Assembly (NCBI GenBank): GCA_023663915.1
Contig: JAMPGN010000043.1
Location: 1 to 23,001 of the forward strand
Origin: Eubacterium sp.
Lineage (GTDB): Bacteria > Bacillota_A > Clostridia > Lachnospirales > Lachnospiraceae
Direction of reading: 5' to 3'
Length of the DNA stretch: 23,001 nt
Part shown: positions 21,117 to 23,001 of the stretch, one piece after another
Layout: every line of letters begins with the position of its first letter
Numbering within the stretch: position 1 is the first letter of the stretch
Notes under the pieces: generated by a model
The model's input: the letters and a program-made list of their open reading frames with translations, nothing else
Database searches by the model: none
Told to the model about the DNA's origin: nothing
Translations under genes and position numbers: made by a program

Positions 21117-22615
21117 TATCCCCCTCGCGCGCTGCCTATTCTTTCTATAAAATTTTTCTCCTCCATCTCCTTAATACTTTTTTTCACTGCCCTTGTAGTA
21201 ATATTCAATTCCGCCGCCATTTCTTTTTGTGTTATTTTGGGGTTATCCAAAATCATAGACATTATTCTTTTCTGTGTTTTATTTATGCCTATTGGTGAAC
21301 TTTTTGGTGAACTTTTTAGTGAACTCTTTGGTGAACATTGGTGAACCCCACTATAAGATACCCTATATAAATTAATTGCACCGTCTTGCACCTTCCCAGC
21401 ATTTCGCAACGCTTCTTCATCGTTCTTCGCCATAACTCCTTCCGCTCTATACAGATTGATTCGCAACGCAATTTCCATATCTATAAATTCTGGCTCCTGC
21501 AATCCATACTCTCTCATTTCACGAATCAGCCTTGGGATTCCAGTCCCCCATCCCTCAATCAAATTCATGTACGAAAAAGCGTGCGCCAGTGCATGATTGC
21601 GGATCTGGGAATATCCTTCCTTCATCCGCTCAATAGTTACTCCCGGCATTAACCCGCCGGGTGAAGTAATCTCCAAACGGTCATCATAAATGGCGACCTG
21701 AATATGGGACGACTGTAAAAAACTACAATTCATCACCGCATTAATAATCAATTCCCGAACACTGTCTGGCGGCAATTCGTAAATATCCCTACGATATATG
21801 CCTTCAATTTGTGCTCCAAGACGAATATTCCGGAGCACAAACTGAAATGCATCCTCAACTTGTTTCCACAATGAACCGTCATAATCCCTTTTGTCTACAA
21901 AAATACTTCTTGTCGTTCCTTTAAACATACCGCACTGAATTTTAGAAAGAAAAGCATCCTGTCCGGTTAGAAATACATAAGCATTTGTCGGATGAATGTT
22001 TCCGTCTTCATCCTCTGCCAGAATACCCCAATTTAAAAGAACATTCTTCGTTACATCCTTTATAGCATGCCGCTGTACGTCGTTTTTGCAGTTGGCAAGC
22101 GCAACCGCCTTCATGTTTGCACAAAGTTTCTCTATCTCTTCTGTGGAAATCTTTAAATCTCTGCGAATAACTGTATCATAAGAACGCCCCTCCGACTCAT
22201 AATACATTTCCTGCGTCATCGCCCGATCAGCCTTTCGGGAAGTTCCAGACACCCGCATATAAACACCATCTGTTATTCCATCTGCCTTGATATAGTAAGG
22301 TTTTTGCTTTCCAGCACTGATTTCTACAACGATGACCGTCCTTCCCTCTATAGTCTGAAGATAAACATCCGGAACAATCACCGGCTCGCAACTATCGGAG
22401 ATCGCATTGGTAATAGCATCCATTTCATAAAAAACAATATCTTCCGAAATTCCGATAACTGTCCGGGTATTATCATCAATACCAAAAACAATACGCCCGC
22501 CTTTTCCATTCGCAAAAGCCACCACAGACTTCATATATTTTATACTTTTCTCCGGGCGGCTCACCTTAAATTCCGTATTCTTGGATTCACCAGCAAGAAT
22601 TTCTTCGATCGTCAT
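21098..22615 (-). CDS. AlbA/Schlafen-domain ATP-binding transcriptional regulator
   Basis: This 505-residue protein has the layout of AlbA_2-domain regulators. At the N-terminus MTIEEILAGESKNTEFK is followed by the AlbA/Schlafen domain with VVAFANGKGGRIVFGIDD, YYIKADGITDGVYMRVSGTSRKAD (to about 135). A GHKL-type ATPase region follows with PPDSVRELIINAVMNCSF, IAIYDDRLEITSPGGLMPG-like text, and GWGTGIPRLIREM (about 280-370). A linker of Ser-Pro-Lys-Ser repeats leads to a C-terminal winged helix (KTQKRIMSMILDNPKITQKEMA, about 440-500). The ATG has GGAGGTGA 4-7 nt upstream and a promoter at 22691-22718. Its targets are unknown; members occur as stand-alone regulators and in defence or mobile settings. 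Confidence 0.88.
   Translation of the reverse strand: MTIEEILAGESKNTEFKVSRPEKSIKYMKSVVAFANGKGGRIVFGIDDNTRTVIGISEDIVFYEMDAITNAISDSCEPVIVPDVYLQTIEGRTVIVVEISAGKQKPYYIKADGITDGVYMRVSGTSRKADRAMTQEMYYESEGRSYDTVIRRDLKISTEEIEKLCANMKAVALANCKNDVQRHAIKDVTKNVLLNWGILAEDEDGNIHPTNAYVFLTGQDAFLSKIQCGMFKGTTRSIFVDKRDYDGSLWKQVEDAFQFVLRNIRLGAQIEGIYRRDIYELPPDSVRELIINAVMNCSFLQSSHIQVAIYDDRLEITSPGGLMPGVTIERMKEGYSQIRNHALAHAFSYMNLIEGWGTGIPRLIREMREYGLQEPEFIDMEIALRINLYRAEGVMAKNDEEALRNAGKVQDGAINLYRVSYSGVHQCSPKSSLKSSPKSSPIGINKTQKRIMSMILDNPKITQKEMAAELNITTRAVKKSIKEMEEKNFIERIGSARGGYWCLHE
21294..21347. repeat. 12-bp tandem repeat in the AlbA gene linker
   Basis: Units GGTGAACTTTTT, twice, then AGTGAACTCTTT, GGTGAACATT and GGTGAAC. 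They encode Ser-Pro-Lys-Ser and Ser-Leu-Lys-Ser units of the linker between ATPase region and winged helix. Length changes by slippage would stay in frame. Confidence 0.85.
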
Positions 22616-22690
22616 ACCGTCACCTCCAGACCCTTTCGTTTACTTCTTTACCTAAAAATATATGATCTTCTTTTGAATCCTCTCAGTCAA

Positions 22691-22718
22691 ATTTTAGCAT
22701 TTCCGATTATGTTGTCAA
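22691..22718 (-). promoter_or_regulatory. Sigma-A promoter of the AlbA-domain regulator
   Basis: On the minus strand a perfect TTGACA (22718-22713), 16 nt, TAAAAT (22696-22691), about 75 nt before the start codon. Confidence 0.65.
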
Positions 22719-22831
22719 TAGTTCAACGAATTTATAAATTATTTGAAATTGCGAAAACTACTGCCTTTTGGATGATATTGTAATATAATTATCTTACAAT
22801 TCGGATTCCCAACATTTTTGGTAAAAAGTCC

Positions 22832-22860
22832 TTGAAATAAAATCGTAATAATGATATTAT
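22832..22860 (+). promoter_or_regulatory. Sigma-A promoter of a small plus-strand RNA
   Basis: TTGAAA (22832-22837), 17 nt, TATTAT (22855-22860). It is the only good plus-strand promoter outside the switch segment, and transcription would enter the three-hairpin region at once. Confidence 0.65.
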
Positions 22861-22867
22861 ATCTTCA

Positions 22868-22899
22868 TAAAAGGAAAGCACCCACTCCAAAGTGGATGC
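22868..22899 (-). terminator. Possible terminator for the incoming minus-strand transcript
   Basis: On the minus strand GCATCCACT, TTGG, AGTGGGTGC, then TTTCCTTTT: a 9-position stem with one mismatch and a pyrimidine-rich tail. It would end a transcript coming from the right edge. Confidence 0.45.
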
Positions 22900-22932
22900 T
22901 CCTGCATTGGATTTGATGTCCTTACGGACACC

Positions 22933-22970
22933 GCCTCTTCTGTGTCGCAGACAGGAGAGGCTTATTTTTT
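22933..22970 (+). terminator. Rho-independent terminator of the small RNA
   Basis: GCCTCTTCTGT (22933-22943) pairs with ACAGGAGAGGC (22951-22961), one of eleven pairs being a wobble, followed by TTATTTTTT. Confidence 0.8.
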
Positions 22971-23001
22971 ATGCTTGTTTCTCTTTTGATTGTATAGGAA
23001 A
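22962..23001 (-). CDS. C-terminal end of a small ORF entering from the right; possible toxin peptide
   Basis: The minus strand reads FLYNQKRNKHKK and then TAA at 22964-22962. Only 12 codons are inside the window. A hydrophobic residue run leading into a basic Lys/Arg/Asn tail would fit the end of a small membrane toxin, and it faces the structured RNA described above. The evidence is thin because the rest lies outside. Confidence 0.3.
   Translation of the reverse strand, partial: FLYNQKRNKHKK

Larger units (their letters stand above)
22867..22970 (+). ncRNA. Putative small structured RNA, about 100 nt, antitoxin-like
   Basis: The region directly follows a promoter and ends with a terminator. 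It has three hairpins: GCACCCACT with AGTGGATGC (22878-22899, one mismatch), TGTCC with GGACA around TTAC (22917-22930), and the terminator stem at 22933-22961. No reading frame with a ribosome site is present. It is opposed by a minus-strand frame that ends at 22962, so the RNAs would overlap at their 3' ends as in par/Fst-type and holin-like toxin loci. I do not recognise it as a named Rfam family. Confidence 0.5.

Noticed and set aside
21294..21347. Short repeats as a CRISPR or regulatory iteron array
   Set aside because: They are contiguous, in frame, and encode a Ser-Pro-Lys linker.
1..23001. tRNA, rRNA, prophage or recombinase genes
   Set aside because: None seen on either strand; the recombinase for the promoter switch would have to be elsewhere in the genome.

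Overview
The window looks like chromosome from a gut Firmicute of the Lachnospiraceae type. This is an inference from protein character (Clostridia-style CpsB/C/D, a PHP-type phosphatase, an Rpn-family nuclease, a 71-residue protein family I recall from Lachnospiraceae), strong AGGAGG ribosome sites and sigma-A promoters; no rRNA or marker gene is present. Every protein gene I accept lies on the minus strand, so the text follows transcription from right to left.

Region A (about 20.2-23.0 kb): an AlbA/Schlafen-type ATP-binding regulator, a 71-residue protein and a TetR regulator. At the extreme right edge a short structured plus-strand RNA faces a minus-strand reading frame that enters from outside the window and ends in a basic tail; the layout resembles a convergent type I toxin-antitoxin locus.

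Region B (about 11.2-20.1 kb): an oleate hydratase with an unusual N-terminal hydrophobic segment, a ferritin-like protein with a Cys cluster, an MMPL/RND-family membrane transporter and a 1227-residue GLUG-repeat surface protein translationally coupled to it. With the upstream TetR gene this resembles the fatty-acid defence set of TetR regulator, oleate hydratase and MMPL exporter known from staphylococci.

Region C (10.6-11.2 kb): a gene-free segment bounded by two 33-bp inverted repeats (one mismatch). Each repeat has a recombinase-site layout: 11-bp palindromic arms around a 5-bp asymmetric centre. A sigma-A-like promoter sits at the inner right edge and points AWAY from the capsule operon, into a strong terminator. 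Inversion would place it about 110 nt upstream of the first capsule gene. This is the main finding: a probable phase-variable promoter switch, shown here in the OFF orientation.

Region D (1-10.6 kb): a capsule/exopolysaccharide operon: PHP phosphatase, chain-length regulator, tyrosine kinase, Ig-like secreted protein, LCP transferase, a sortase-B-like lipoprotein that lacks the catalytic Cys, an Ala-rich secreted protein set between inverted repeats, the priming sugar transferase, a methyltransferase, galE, then a DUF4422 gene broken by a one-base deletion. An Rpn-family nuclease gene bounded by a perfect 21-bp inverted repeat sits between galE and the broken gene, and looks like a separate mobile or invertible cassette. 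Most glycosyltransferases of the pathway would lie left of the window.
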